From Apopatosoma sp963618495 (lineage in GTDB: Bacteria > Bacillota > Clostridia > Oscillospirales > CAG-272): a stretch of 64,000 bases of DNA. Positions within the stretch are counted from its first letter, which is position 1. Each line of letters begins with the position of its first letter. The translations under genes and the position numbers were made by a program. The stretch is from the NCBI GenBank assembly GCA_963618495.1, contig CAVESF010000003.1:1-64000 (forward strand), written 5' to 3'. The notes under the pieces are model-generated. The model was not told where the DNA came from. It saw only the letters and a program-made list of their open reading frames with translations, and ran no database searches. This document shows positions 25,384-35,571 of the stretch, piece by piece.

Positions 25384-26421
25384 ATGAAAATAATACTTGA
25401 TGTTATGGGCGCAGACTATGAGCCTGCCGAAATAATAAAGGGTGCTGTTCTGGCAAGAAGAGAATACGGCACAGACCTCACTCTCGTGGGCGACGGAAAA
25501 ATAATCGCCGATACGCTTGCCGCGCTCGGAGAAAATGCGGAGGACTATACCGTGGTCGATGAGCCGTCTTTCATCTCGATGGAAGACAACCCCATGCTCG
25601 CCGCTTCATCCAGGCATAAGTCGTCCATGGCGACGGCGCTTCGTCTGCTTGCCGACGGAGAGGGAGGCGCGGTTGTCTCCTGCGGAAACACGGGTGCGCT
25701 TTTCACGGGAGCTACGCTTATCGTCCGCAGAATCAAGGGAGTCCGCCGTGCGGCACTCGGCATGCTCCTTTGCTATGACGCACCGATACTTCTGCTCGAC
25801 TGCGGCGCAAATGTCACGGTGACGAGCGAATATCTTCTTCAGTTTGCTTATCTCGGCTCGGCATATATGCAGAAAGTTTACGGCATAGAGCGCCCGAGAA
25901 TAGGGCTTCTCAATAACGGCACCGAGGAGCATAAGGGTACGCCGCTTATGGTTGAAACGCACAACCTCCTGAAAGAAGCGCAGGGACTGAATTTTGTCGG
26001 CAATGTAGAGGGCAAAGCGATTCCGTTCGGCGTCTGCGATGTGCTTGTCTGCGACGGCTTCACGGGAAATATCATGCTGAAAACGAGCGAGGGCATTGCC
26101 AAATTCGCGATGAAAAAGCTGAAAGAATCTTTCATGGGCAGCTTTTCCGGCAAAATAGCGGGACTTCTTGTCCGCCGGAAAATCAAGGGACTTCGCAAAT
26201 TCTTTGACCCGAGAGAGTACGGAGGCGCACCCTTCCTCGGCATTTCCAAGCCTGTAATCAAGGCTCACGGAAGCTCGGATGCAAACGCCGTGAAGAACGC
26301 TATCCGCCAGGCATCGGCTTATGCTGAGACAGGCGTTATCGACGAGATAGCAAAGAATGCCGAGAGCTTTTCCGCGGCGATACAGACGGCGGAGAAGAAG
26401 CAGGCTTCCGAAAATGCGTAA
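25384..26421 (+). CDS. plsX: Phosphate acyltransferase PlsX
   Basis: This peripheral enzyme converts acyl-ACP to acyl-phosphate, the first step of phospholipid synthesis in most Gram-positive bacteria. It is 345 residues and starts with the family signature MKIILDVMGADYEP; VSCGNTGALFTGA and GLLNNGTEEHKGT follow. CGGAGG precedes the ATG. The final step enzyme PlsY is encoded at 42002. The usual acpP between plsX and rnc is absent here. Confidence 0.96.
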   Translation: MKIILDVMGADYEPAEIIKGAVLARREYGTDLTLVGDGKIIADTLAALGENAEDYTVVDEPSFISMEDNPMLAASSRHKSSMATALRLLADGEGGAVVSCGNTGALFTGATLIVRRIKGVRRAALGMLLCYDAPILLLDCGANVTVTSEYLLQFAYLGSAYMQKVYGIERPRIGLLNNGTEEHKGTPLMVETHNLLKEAQGLNFVGNVEGKAIPFGVCDVLVCDGFTGNIMLKTSEGIAKFAMKKLKESFMGSFSGKIAGLLVRRKIKGLRKFFDPREYGGAPFLGISKPVIKAHGSSDANAVKNAIRQASAYAETGVIDEIAKNAESFSAAIQTAEKKQASENA

Positions 26422-26467
26422 AACCGCAGAGCAAAGCAATACATAATTTTCCAAAAGGACGGATTCC

Positions 26468-27199
26468 ATGAGTAAAACCGAAAAGTCCGACTTCCCGCGG
26501 GACAGCCGCGAGCTGGAAGCGATAGTCGGATACGAATTCAAAAATAAAGAATGGCTGAAAGAGGCGCTTCGCCACTCGTCATATGTGAACGAGCACAAGG
26601 GCAAGCGCGAAATGCAGTCAAACGAGCGCCTTGAGTTTCTCGGGGACAGCGTGCTCTCTGTTATAACAAGCGAATATATTTTTTTCGAATATCCGAAGAA
26701 TCAGGAGGGAGATCTCACCTTTATCCGCCGCACGGTGGTGGACGGAGTTTCACTCTCTTCCTTTGCAAAGGAGATTCACCTCGGCGAATTTCTCTATCTC
26801 GGAAACGGAGAGCGTATGCGCGGCGGCATGAGCAAGCCGACGATACTGGAAAACGCTTTCGAGGCACTTATAGCCGCAATTTATATAGACGGCGGCAAGG
26901 AAGCGGCAAAGGCTTTTCTCCTGCCTTTCATCAAGCAGGATATAGAGCAGACGATGAACGGCACCAATATCAAGATGATAGACCCGAAAACCTTTCTTCA
27001 GCAAGTGATACAGCAAGGCGACGGGGACAGGCTTCACTATGAGATAGTGGATGAATACGGACCCGAGCATGAGAAAACCTTTGTCTGCCGCGTGCTTCTC
27101 AATTCAAACGAGATAGGCAGGGGCGAGGGCAGAAGCAAGAAAGAAGCCGAAAAGGCGGCGGCTCGCAAAGGGCTGGAATATTTCGGCGAGAGCATATGA
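26468..27199 (+). CDS. rnc: Ribonuclease III
   Basis: This enzyme cleaves double-stranded RNA in rRNA processing and regulation. It is 243 residues: an RNase III domain with the catalytic signature NERLEFLGDSVL (near residue 52) and a C-terminal dsRNA-binding domain (about 170-240) ending in the KKEAEKAAARKGLEYF helix. It overlaps the radical SAM gene by four bases. Confidence 0.96.
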   Translation: MSKTEKSDFPRDSRELEAIVGYEFKNKEWLKEALRHSSYVNEHKGKREMQSNERLEFLGDSVLSVITSEYIFFEYPKNQEGDLTFIRRTVVDGVSLSSFAKEIHLGEFLYLGNGERMRGGMSKPTILENAFEALIAAIYIDGGKEAAKAFLLPFIKQDIEQTMNGTNIKMIDPKTFLQQVIQQGDGDRLHYEIVDEYGPEHEKTFVCRVLLNSNEIGRGEGRSKKEAEKAAARKGLEYFGESI

Positions 27200-28221
27200 A
27201 AAAGCATGTAAACATACCCGTTTTCATTCCGCATCTCGGTTGCCCGAATATGTGCGTTTTCTGCAATCAGCGGAGCATATCGGGGACGGTGCGCTACAAC
27301 CGCGATGATGTCCGCAAAACGATAGACGAAGCACTTGCCACTGTTTCTCCGGAGCAGGAGGTGCAGATAGCCTTCTTCGGCGGGAGCTTCACGGGAATAG
27401 ACAGGGACGAGATGATATACCTGCTCGAAACGGGCTACAGCTATGTAAAAAGCGGGCGTGTCTCCTCCATACGCCTCTCGACAAGACCTGATTATATAGA
27501 CGCGGAGATACTCGATATCCTCTCGCGATACGGCGTGAAAACGATAGAGCTGGGACTACAGAGCATGAGCGACCGCGTGCTTGCCGCCTGCAGGAGGGGA
27601 CACACGGCGGAGCAAGGCAGGAAAGCCTGCAGGATGATAAAAGAGAGCGGCTTTGAACTTATCGGGCAGATGATGATAGGTTTGCCATGCTCGACGGAAG
27701 AGGACGAGATATACACGGCGCGCGAGATATGCGCGCTCGGAGCGGACGGCGCAAGGATATATCCGACGGTGGTCTTTCTCGATACGGAGCTTGCCGATAT
27801 GGCGAAGAGGGGAAAATACACGCCGCTTCCCGTGGAAGAGGCGGCGGCACGCAGCGCATCGGCACTCGATGTATTTGCACATGCCGGTGTACGCGTAATA
27901 CGCATAGGGCTTCAGGCAAGCGAGGCACTTGTATCCGGCAAGGGGATATACGGTGCGAGCGAATACCATGAAGCGATAGGCGAGTTTTGCTACGGTGAGC
28001 TTTTCCGCAGGCGGATAGATGCGGCGATGCAGTGTGGCGACTACCGCGGAAAAAGAATAAAAATATCGGTTTCGCCGAGAAGCGTTTCGCGTGCGGCGGG
28101 ACTGAGAGCGGCAAATAAAGATTATTTTATGCAAAAATACGGTCTGCGCGGTATAAAAATATCGCCGGACGCGGAAAAAACGGAATTTGACTTCGGGATA
28201 TTGCCCGAAGAGGGAGAATAA
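27196..28221 (+). CDS. Radical SAM protein, Elp3-like
   Basis: This 341-residue radical SAM enzyme carries its Fe-S motif CPNMCVFCNQ near residue 15, then FFGGSFTGI and LSTRPDYID, typical of the Elp3-like branch. It lacks the acetyltransferase domain of full Elp3. Orthologues in Clostridia lie between rnc and smc. A tRNA-modification role is plausible but not shown. The start overlaps the rnc stop (ATGA). Confidence 0.88.
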   Translation: MKKHVNIPVFIPHLGCPNMCVFCNQRSISGTVRYNRDDVRKTIDEALATVSPEQEVQIAFFGGSFTGIDRDEMIYLLETGYSYVKSGRVSSIRLSTRPDYIDAEILDILSRYGVKTIELGLQSMSDRVLAACRRGHTAEQGRKACRMIKESGFELIGQMMIGLPCSTEEDEIYTAREICALGADGARIYPTVVFLDTELADMAKRGKYTPLPVEEAAARSASALDVFAHAGVRVIRIGLQASEALVSGKGIYGASEYHEAIGEFCYGELFRRRIDAAMQCGDYRGKRIKISVSPRSVSRAAGLRAANKDYFMQKYGLRGIKISPDAEKTEFDFGILPEEGE

Positions 28222-28223
28222 AC

Positions 28224-31200
28224 ATGCGTTTGAAGAAGCTGGAGCTGCAGGGTTTCAAGTCGTTTCCGGACAAGACAACGGTCAATTTCGACAAGGGGCT
28301 GACCGTCATAGTCGGACCGAACGGAAGCGGAAAATCGAATATATCCGATGCGATGCGCTGGGTTCTCGGCGAAATGTCGACAAAGAACATCCGCGGCGCA
28401 AAGATGGAGGACGTCATCTTTGCCGGCTCGCAGAAGCGCAGTCCGATGAGCTTCGCCGAGGTTTCAGTCACATTTGACAATTCCGCGGAGAAGGGCAGAC
28501 TTGCCACAGCCGAGGGCTATGACGAGATAACCGTCACGCGCAGATACTACCGCGCGGGAGAGAGCGAATATTTTATAAACCGCAAGCCGGTGCGCCTGCG
28601 CGATATTCACGAACTTTTTCTCAATACGGGACTCGGCAAGGGCGGATATTCCATCATCGGTCAGGGCAAGATAGCGGAGATAATCTCGCGCAAAAACGAT
28701 GAGCGCCGCGCTGTTTTCGAGGAGGCGGCGGGCATCGCAAAATATAAATACCAAAAGCAGGAAGCCATGCGTAATCTCGAGGGGACAAACGAAAACCTGA
28801 CGAGACTCGAGGATATCACGGGGGAACTTAGCGCGCGCATAGGTCCGCTCGAGAGAGAATCGGCAAAGGCAAAGAAATATCTCGAGATTTACGAGAGAAA
28901 AAAGGGGATAGACATCGCGCTCTCTCTCTATGATATAGACGCGGCGAAAAAGCGCTCGGCGGATGTATCCGAGAAGCTGGCGATAGCAAAGCGGAATCTC
29001 GAGGCGTCGGAGGAAAAGCTTGCCGATGCCGAGGCAAGAGAAAGCACACTTGCCGAGAAGCAGAGCGGAAACAGAATAGAAGCCGAGAGATTCACACAGG
29101 AGATAACGGCGCAGAAAGAAAAACTGCACGAGAAAGAATCCGCGGCGCTCGTCTGCGAGAGCGAAAACGCGCATTTTGCCGAATCGGAGAAAAACGCGCG
29201 CGTAAAGCTCGCCGAGAGCGAAGCCGAGAGGGCTAACACAGAAAAGGAGCTTGAAGCAAAGCGGGAAGCACTCGAAGAAGCGCGGCGAAAGAAAGAGGAA
29301 AAGAAAGAGGAAGCCGACAAGGCGGAAGCGGAGATAGCCGAATACCGTGAGGCGCTTGCCCGCGCCGACGATGATGTAAACGACGCAGCAAAGAAGAAAG
29401 CCGAGCTGGACAAGCGTACCGTCGAAGCGAAGTTGCGTGCTTCCGAGCTTGAGGCGAGAGCCGAGAGCGACGAAAAGAAATACGAAGCTCTGCGCGAAAG
29501 CGCGGAGAAGCACGAGGCTGATATAGCACTCTACTCAGGGCGCATGGAAAAGGCGGAGAGCAAGATTGCCGCCTATTCCGAGAAAGAAGCGCAGGAGAGA
29601 GAGGCACTCGAAAAAGCCGAAAAGAAGAAAGCGGAAGCTGACGGACGGCGCGCGGAACTGGAAAAGAAGAAAAACGAGTATTTTCTCGAAGCTTCGCAGA
29701 GAAAGCACAAGGTGCAGAATCTCGTGCGCATGGAGGAACTGCTCGAGGGCTTTTCCCGCGCGGTGCGCTTCATAGTAAACGAATATTCGCTGGGGAAGAT
29801 AATCGGAAGAGACGGCGGAAAGATAACGCTCTACGGTCCTCTCTCACAGCTGATATCGACAGACGAAAAATATTCTGTCGCGCTCGAAACGGCGTTCGGT
29901 CAGAGTCTGCAGAATATAGTGGCAAAGGACGAACACAGCGCCAAGACGGCGATAGAATATTTAAAGAAAAAGAACGCGGGCAGAGCGACATTCTACCCGA
30001 TGGACACGATGAAAGGCACGGAAGCCGACGCTGCGACGCTCGGGCTTTCGAGTGGTGAGGGCTTCATTGCCGTTGCAAGTACGCTCGTGAAATGCGAGGA
30101 CAATCTGCGCGGGATAGTGAAGAGCATCGTCGGCAGGATAATCATCGCCGACAATATGGACAACGCCGCGAAAATGGCACGGAAGCTCGCCTATCGCTAC
30201 AGGATAGTGACGCTGGACGGGCAGGTTATAAATGCAGGCGGCAGCTTCACGGGCGGTTCTTCGGCGACTGAAAGTCAGCTTCTTTCCCGCCGCTCGCAGA
30301 TAGACAGGCTGAATGAAGAGATAGCATCAATAGAAAAGGCGGCAAAGGGGGTTGACGGCGAGCTCGCGGAGCTGGCGAAAACCGCGGCTGATATCAACGC
30401 CGAATACGATGCCGCGGCAGGCAGGCTTGCTGCCGTGCGCAAAATGAGCGAAGCCGAGGAGGTTCAGCTCGAGGTGCTACGCTCCGGCAAGGAAATGCTC
30501 GTCTCCGCGCTCGACGGGATAAAAGCCGAGATGAAGGCTCTCAATGAGAGCATGAGCGGATATCGCCGCGATATCGGCGGGCTCGCAGAGCGAAAGGACG
30601 AATTTGATACCGAGGCGGCGCTTCTTGCTTTCAAGGAAAACGAAATAAGCAGTCAGCGCGCTTCGCTTGAGGAAAAGCTTGAGGAACTTGAGGACAAGCG
30701 GAGCGACCTGCTCATAGAACTGGCAAGGGAAGAGACGAATACGGAGCTTCTTGCGTCACTTCTCGAGGCTGTGGAGGCGAAAGCGGAGATTTACCGTTCC
30801 ACCGCGGCTTCGCTTGAAGAAACGATAGCCGAGGCGATAAGAAAGACCGCCGAAAACAAAGAGAAGATAGAGAAATTGAAAAGTGAGGCGGAGATTCTCT
30901 CCGGCAAGCTCGGAGAATACGAGCGCACGAGAGCGGAGCTTGTCTCGGAGGGCGCGGATATAGAGCAGTCGCTGAATTCCGTCCGCACCTCGCAGAAAAA
31001 CGCGATGAACGAAAAAGAGCTTGTTTTCCGCGATTATACGAAGCTGGAAAATGACCTCGAAAACGCAAATACGCGTGCCGACGGGCTTCTCACGTTCCTC
31101 TGGGACGACTACGAGCTTACATACGACGAGGCGACAAAGCAATGCGCCGAGCCGATAACTCCGGCGACGCGAGCCGAGGCAGCGGCAGAGCAGGCAAAGC

Positions 31201-31847
31201 TGAAAAATACGCTCCGCTCGCTCGGAAATGTAAATCTGAACGCTATAGAGGAATACAAAGAGGTCAGCGAGCGCTACGGCAAAATGCACGAGCAGATGCA
31301 GGATCTGACAGCTTCGCGCGAGGCTCTGATGAAGAATATCGCAGAGCTTGAGCAATGCATGTGTACGGATTTTGTTTCGACTATGGAGCAGATAAATATC
31401 AACTTCGGCAAGACTTTCACGGAACTTTTCGGCGGCGGCAGAGCCGAGGTAAAACTCAGTGACCCGGAGAATGTTCTTGATAGCGGAATCGATATAAATG
31501 TAGCCCCTCCCGGCAAGGTGATAAAGAGTCTTTCGCTCCTCTCGGGCGGTGAGCAGGCGTTTGTCGCGATAGCACTGTACTTTGCGATACTCGAGGTGAA
31601 TCCCGCGCCTTTCTGTATCATGGATGAGATAGAAGCGGCGCTCGACGAGGTGAATGTAGACAAATTCGCGGACTATGTGAAGCGATATTCCGAGAAAACG
31701 CAGTTTGTGCTGATAACGCACAGACGCGGCACGATGGAGGCGGCGGAGAGGCTCTACGGCGTTACAATGCACGAAAAGGGAATATCGGATATCATATCAG
31801 TCGATGTTTCCGAGATAGAGCACCGCGCTGGCAAGTTGCTTGAATGA
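28224..31847 (+). CDS. smc: Chromosome segregation protein SMC
   Basis: This 1207-residue condensin subunit compacts and segregates the chromosome. The N-terminal Walker A is GPNGSGKSN near residue 32. Two long coiled coils, rich in Glu, Lys and Ala, flank a hinge at about residues 505-660, and the C-terminal part has LSGGEQAF and the Walker B CIMDEIEAALDEVN. The length is normal. ScpA and ScpB are not in this window. It starts two bases after the radical SAM stop. Confidence 0.97.
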   Translation: MRLKKLELQGFKSFPDKTTVNFDKGLTVIVGPNGSGKSNISDAMRWVLGEMSTKNIRGAKMEDVIFAGSQKRSPMSFAEVSVTFDNSAEKGRLATAEGYDEITVTRRYYRAGESEYFINRKPVRLRDIHELFLNTGLGKGGYSIIGQGKIAEIISRKNDERRAVFEEAAGIAKYKYQKQEAMRNLEGTNENLTRLEDITGELSARIGPLERESAKAKKYLEIYERKKGIDIALSLYDIDAAKKRSADVSEKLAIAKRNLEASEEKLADAEARESTLAEKQSGNRIEAERFTQEITAQKEKLHEKESAALVCESENAHFAESEKNARVKLAESEAERANTEKELEAKREALEEARRKKEEKKEEADKAEAEIAEYREALARADDDVNDAAKKKAELDKRTVEAKLRASELEARAESDEKKYEALRESAEKHEADIALYSGRMEKAESKIAAYSEKEAQEREALEKAEKKKAEADGRRAELEKKKNEYFLEASQRKHKVQNLVRMEELLEGFSRAVRFIVNEYSLGKIIGRDGGKITLYGPLSQLISTDEKYSVALETAFGQSLQNIVAKDEHSAKTAIEYLKKKNAGRATFYPMDTMKGTEADAATLGLSSGEGFIAVASTLVKCEDNLRGIVKSIVGRIIIADNMDNAAKMARKLAYRYRIVTLDGQVINAGGSFTGGSSATESQLLSRRSQIDRLNEEIASIEKAAKGVDGELAELAKTAADINAEYDAAAGRLAAVRKMSEAEEVQLEVLRSGKEMLVSALDGIKAEMKALNESMSGYRRDIGGLAERKDEFDTEAALLAFKENEISSQRASLEEKLEELEDKRSDLLIELAREETNTELLASLLEAVEAKAEIYRSTAASLEETIAEAIRKTAENKEKIEKLKSEAEILSGKLGEYERTRAELVSEGADIEQSLNSVRTSQKNAMNEKELVFRDYTKLENDLENANTRADGLLTFLWDDYELTYDEATKQCAEPITPATRAEAAAEQAKLKNTLRSLGNVNLNAIEEYKEVSERYGKMHEQMQDLTASREALMKNIAELEQCMCTDFVSTMEQININFGKTFTELFGGGRAEVKLSDPENVLDSGIDINVAPPGKVIKSLSLLSGGEQAFVAIALYFAILEVNPAPFCIMDEIEAALDEVNVDKFADYVKRYSEKTQFVLITHRRGTMEAAERLYGVTMHEKGISDIISVDVSEIEHRAGKLLE

Positions 31848-31884
31848 GAAGCAGGCAAGAAAAATAACGAAAGGGCAAAACAAA

Positions 31885-32802
31885 ATGGGATTTTTTGAAA
31901 AACTGAAAGCGGGTCTGGCAAAGACAAAAAACTCGTTTTTCGGAAAGATAAACGGCATATTCAAGAGCTTCAGCCGCATAGACGAGGATTTGATGGACGA
32001 GCTTGAAGAGGCACTGATAACAGGCGATGTCGGCGTTGAGACGACGGAGGAGATTCTCGATGAGCTTCGCTCCCGCATAAAGGAAAAGAAGCTGAATGAG
32101 CCGGAAGAGGTGAAAGCAGAGCTTTTTGACATACTGCGCTCTCTCATCGGCGATGGCGAGCCTATAGCATATGAAGATGGCAAGCTGACCGTTGTGCTCG
32201 TTGTCGGCGTAAACGGCGTCGGCAAGACAACCTCAATTGCGAAGATGGCGAATGTTTTCAAGAGCGAGGGAAAGAAAGTCCTGCTTTGCGCGGCGGATAC
32301 ATTCCGCGCGGCGGCGATAGACCAGATTGGCATCTGGGCGGACAGAATAGGCGTTGAGCTGATAAAGCAGAGCGAGGGCTCCGACCCCGCCGCCGTGGTT
32401 TTCGATGCCGTTCATGCGGCAAAGAAGAGAGGCGCGGATGTTCTGATAATAGATACCGCGGGCAGACTGCACAATAAGAAAAATCTGATGACGGAACTGG
32501 AAAAGATAAACCGCGTTGTGGACAAGGAGCTTCCCGACTGCCTGCGCGAGACGATTCTCGTACTCGACGCCACAACAGGGCAGAATGCCGTGATTCAGGC
32601 ACGCGAATTCAAGGATGCGGCGAATATTACGGGCCTTGCGCTGACGAAGCTGGACGGAAGTGCCAAGGGCGGCATAGTTTTCTCGGTCAAGCGTGAACTC
32701 GGCATCCCGATGAAGTTTATCGGAGTTGGCGAAAAGGCAGACGACCTGCAGCCTTTCAATGCGGATGAATTTATCGAGGCGCTCTTTGCGGAAGAGGCAT
32801 AA
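31885..32802 (+). CDS. ftsY: Signal recognition particle receptor FtsY
   Basis: This SRP receptor GTPase targets ribosomes to the membrane translocon. It is 305 residues with a short N-terminal helical domain rather than the long acidic region of E. coli. The G1 motif is GVNGVGKTTSIAK, the G3 motif DTAGRLHNK, and TKLDGSAKGG follows. The start is MGFFEKL, with AAAGGG upstream; an earlier TTG overlaps smc and lacks a site. smc-ftsY is the classic Firmicutes order. Confidence 0.96.
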   Translation: MGFFEKLKAGLAKTKNSFFGKINGIFKSFSRIDEDLMDELEEALITGDVGVETTEEILDELRSRIKEKKLNEPEEVKAELFDILRSLIGDGEPIAYEDGKLTVVLVVGVNGVGKTTSIAKMANVFKSEGKKVLLCAADTFRAAAIDQIGIWADRIGVELIKQSEGSDPAAVVFDAVHAAKKRGADVLIIDTAGRLHNKKNLMTELEKINRVVDKELPDCLRETILVLDATTGQNAVIQAREFKDAANITGLALTKLDGSAKGGIVFSVKRELGIPMKFIGVGEKADDLQPFNADEFIEALFAEEA

Positions 32803-32804
32803 GC

Positions 32805-33410
32805 ATGAAAAAGATAGCCGTAGCATCAAACAATAAGCACAAGATTGAGGAAATGCGCGCGATTCTCTCCGGTATATACGGGGATGAGATAGAGGTAAAA
32901 AGCCTCTCGGAGATAGGCTTCTCGGGCGATATCGTCGAGGACGGAGATACTTTTGAGGCGAATGCCGCGATAAAGGCGAGAGCCGCGGCAAAACTCGGAT
33001 ATATAGCGATAGCAGATGATTCGGGACTTTGCGTGGACGCGCTGGACGGTGCTCCCGGGGTTTATTCCGCGAGATTTGCGGGCGAGCCATGCGACGATAA
33101 GAAAAACAACGACAAGCTGCTCGATATGATGAAAGATATTCCCGAGGAGGGGCGCGGCGCGAAGTTTGTTTCCGTTATCTGCTGTGTGACGCCGGGGGGC
33201 GAGGTCGTGAGCGCACGGGGAGAATGCTCCGGCAGAATCCTCTTTGAGCGGCACGGAGGAGGCGGCTTCGGATATGACCCGCTTTTCTTCTGTGAACTCG
33301 GCAAGACTTTTGCCGAGCTTACTCCGGAGGAGAAAAACAGGATAAGCCACAGGGCGAGAGCAATGGCGAATTTTGCCGAGGCTGTGAAAAAGACAAAAAT
33401 TTTTGATTAA
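32805..33410 (+). CDS. rdgB: XTP/dITP diphosphatase (RdgB/HAM1)
   Basis: This enzyme hydrolyses ITP, dITP and XTP so that deaminated purines do not enter nucleic acids. It is 201 residues with SNNKHKIEEM at the N terminus and the ADDSGLCVDALDGAPGVYSA catalytic core near residue 68, then GFGYDPLFF. It starts two bases after ftsY. It is functionally related to the inosine-directed glycosylase fusion at 6676. Confidence 0.95.
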   Translation: MKKIAVASNNKHKIEEMRAILSGIYGDEIEVKSLSEIGFSGDIVEDGDTFEANAAIKARAAAKLGYIAIADDSGLCVDALDGAPGVYSARFAGEPCDDKKNNDKLLDMMKDIPEEGRGAKFVSVICCVTPGGEVVSARGECSGRILFERHGGGGFGYDPLFFCELGKTFAELTPEEKNRISHRARAMANFAEAVKKTKIFD

Positions 33411-33430
33411 GGATATATTAAGGAAAAAGT

Positions 33431-33727
33431 ATGATTACAAGCAAGCAGAGAGCGTATTTACGCGGACTTTCAAATAATTACGACACTATATTTCAGGTCG
33501 GCAAGGGCGGCATCACGGAGAATATGACGGAGCAGATAGGCAATGCCCTCGAGGCGCGCGAGCTTATCAAGTTGCGCGTGCTCGACAACAGCGAATACGG
33601 TGCGCGTGAGGCGGCTGATATAATCGCAGAGAAAGTCGGCGCCGATGTCGTAAGCGTCGTAGGTTCGAGATTCGTGCTTTACCGCGAATCCGAAAAGCAT
33701 AAGAAAATAGATATTTCTTCTATATAA
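33431..33727 (+). CDS. YhbY-family RNA-binding protein
   Basis: This 98-residue CRM-domain protein of the YhbY/YqeI family associates with the ribosome during assembly. The GKGGITENM loop near residue 25 matches the conserved CRM GxxG-type loop. AAGGAAAAAG precedes the start. It lies between rdgB and yqeK, near rsfS, as in many Firmicutes, but the expected nadD is missing. Confidence 0.9.
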   Translation: MITSKQRAYLRGLSNNYDTIFQVGKGGITENMTEQIGNALEARELIKLRVLDNSEYGAREAADIIAEKVGADVVSVVGSRFVLYRESEKHKKIDISSI

Positions 33728-33741
33728 AAGCGGAGGGCAAT

Positions 33742-34377
33742 ATGACCGAAAATGTGCTGACGCGTCTGAAAGATACAGCGTGTATGTGCATGAGCGAAAA
33801 ACGATATGCGCATACGCTCGGAGTATATCGCGAATGCGAATATCTGGCGGATAAATGCGCGCTTTCGCAAAAGGAAAGAGACGATCTGTTCACGGCTTCG
33901 CTGCTCCACGATATAGCAAAGCAGCTACCCGTTGACAAGCAGAAAAATATATGCATGCGCCATGGTGCCGATATCAGCGGCGCGACGGAAGCGACACTGC
34001 ATCAGCTTTCGGGTGCGGAATATGCGCGCGAGCTTCTCGGCTCCGATATAGTAAACGATGCCGTGTATTCTGCAGTAAGCAAGCATACCACAGGCGGCAG
34101 TGTGATGAGCCTGACAGATAAACTGCTTTTTATCGCCGATTATACGGAGGCGGGGCGCACTCATGAAATATGCCGCAAAATGAGGGAATATTTGCATGAA
34201 AACTGTGAAAAAATAGTAGAAGCCGAAGAAGTGCGGCGCTTCATCACAAGATTTGCGCTGATGCTCACAGACAATACCGAACAATATCTCGCATCTACCG
34301 GCGCGGAAAAGGACCCGCGCATGGACTATGCGAGAGCGACTCTTGAAGCGGAAATAAAAACGGCAAAGGAGAGTTGA
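33742..34377 (+). CDS. yqeK: HD-domain hydrolase YqeK, probable symmetrical Ap4A hydrolase
   Basis: This 211-residue HD-domain protein has HTLGVYRECEYLA and LLHDIAKQLP, the metal-binding histidine and HD pair, followed by conserved H residues in HQLSGAEYA and SKHTTGG. Family members of this size cleave diadenosine tetraphosphate into two ADP. GCGGAGGG precedes the ATG, and rsfS lies two genes downstream. Confidence 0.9.
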   Translation: MTENVLTRLKDTACMCMSEKRYAHTLGVYRECEYLADKCALSQKERDDLFTASLLHDIAKQLPVDKQKNICMRHGADISGATEATLHQLSGAEYARELLGSDIVNDAVYSAVSKHTTGGSVMSLTDKLLFIADYTEAGRTHEICRKMREYLHENCEKIVEAEEVRRFITRFALMLTDNTEQYLASTGAEKDPRMDYARATLEAEIKTAKES

Positions 34378-34381
34378 AAAT

Positions 34382-35563
34382 TTGGAAAACAACAGTTATG
34401 ACGGATATATACGGCGGAAGATGAAAAAGCAGAGGACAGGCACGGTGCTTCTGTGCGCACTGCTGATAATCATATTTTCCGCGATAACGTTTGCGGCGGC
34501 TTATTTCATATTTTTCCGCCCGAATGTTTCACCCGATGTTCCTTTTATAAATAACGGCACCACGGGGACAGACGAGGCAGGGCAGGTGATAGTCGATACG
34601 AGCGGTCCCTATGCCAGAAAGAGCGGATATTATACCTTTCTGATAGCGGGGCTGGATGACGCGTCTCTCAATACGGATGTTATGATGCTGATATCGCTCG
34701 ATACGGAAAACCACAGGATAAATATACTCCAGATACCGCGCGATACTTTTGTAAACAAGTATGTCGGCGGATACAGCTATGTAAACTCCGTAAACGCCAT
34801 GTACAGCTCGGCATATCATTCATACAAGGTGCCGGCAAAGGGAAGTATCTCAGATGAATCGTATGAAACCATAGCGAAAACGGCAAGGCTCGAAGCCATG
34901 CGCGATGTCTGCTCGCGGCTTGAAAAAAGCCTGTGCGTGAAGATAGACAGATTCGTACTGCTAGACACGGCGGCTTTCCGCGAGATAATAGATTCCGTCG
35001 GCGGAGTGGAATTTGATGTTCCTTTCGATATGGATTACGACGACCCTGCGCAGGATTTGCATATCCATCTCAAGGCGGGCAAGCAGATACTCGACGGAGC
35101 CAAAGCGGAGCAGTTTATCCGATTCCGCAAGGGCGAAAAATACAGCTATCCCGCGGGAGATATAGACAGAGTGGATGCGCGCGCCGACTTTATGCGCGCG
35201 GCACTCTCGCAGGTGAAGAGCAAAGTCGGTTTTTCGCTGATATCGCAGATAATCAAAACCGTATCAAACGACCTTGACACCGATATAAAAATCGAAGAAG
35301 CAATTTATTTTGCCAAGGAAGCCTACAAGGTTCCCGACGGCAATATCACGATAAAGACGATAGGCGGCACGGTGCTCCAAAATCCTGCGACGGGCGTATG
35401 GAAATATTACTGCCTTAACCGCGATGCGGCGATATTTGACATAAACAAATATATGAACGTATTCACGCGGCAGATTGACGCGGAAATATTCGATACGGCG
35501 GGATTTTTCACAAATGCAAGCGACGCCGAATACAGCTATATAAACGACTATTATAATTCATAG
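34382..35563 (+). CDS. LytR-CpsA-Psr (LCP) family protein
   Basis: This membrane-anchored phosphotransferase probably attaches secondary polymers to peptidoglycan. It is 393 residues, with one transmembrane helix (about residues 18-40) and an extracytoplasmic LCP domain carrying DVMMLISLDTENHRINILQ and IPRDTF with the conserved Arg and Asp, then RIRFRKG-type Arg residues. It starts at TTG after GGAGAG. It is commonly inserted between yqeK and rsfS in Clostridia. Confidence 0.93.
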   Translation: MENNSYDGYIRRKMKKQRTGTVLLCALLIIIFSAITFAAAYFIFFRPNVSPDVPFINNGTTGTDEAGQVIVDTSGPYARKSGYYTFLIAGLDDASLNTDVMMLISLDTENHRINILQIPRDTFVNKYVGGYSYVNSVNAMYSSAYHSYKVPAKGSISDESYETIAKTARLEAMRDVCSRLEKSLCVKIDRFVLLDTAAFREIIDSVGGVEFDVPFDMDYDDPAQDLHIHLKAGKQILDGAKAEQFIRFRKGEKYSYPAGDIDRVDARADFMRAALSQVKSKVGFSLISQIIKTVSNDLDTDIKIEEAIYFAKEAYKVPDGNITIKTIGGTVLQNPATGVWKYYCLNRDAAIFDINKYMNVFTRQIDAEIFDTAGFFTNASDAEYSYINDYYNS

Positions 35564-35571
35564 GAGGCATT

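Noticed and set aside
25606..26604. 332-codon minus-strand frame across plsX and rnc
   Set aside because: It overlaps two unmistakable genes and has no recognisable domain.
30756..31772. 338-codon minus-strand frame across smc
   Set aside because: Opposite the conserved SMC head; composition mirrors smc codons.
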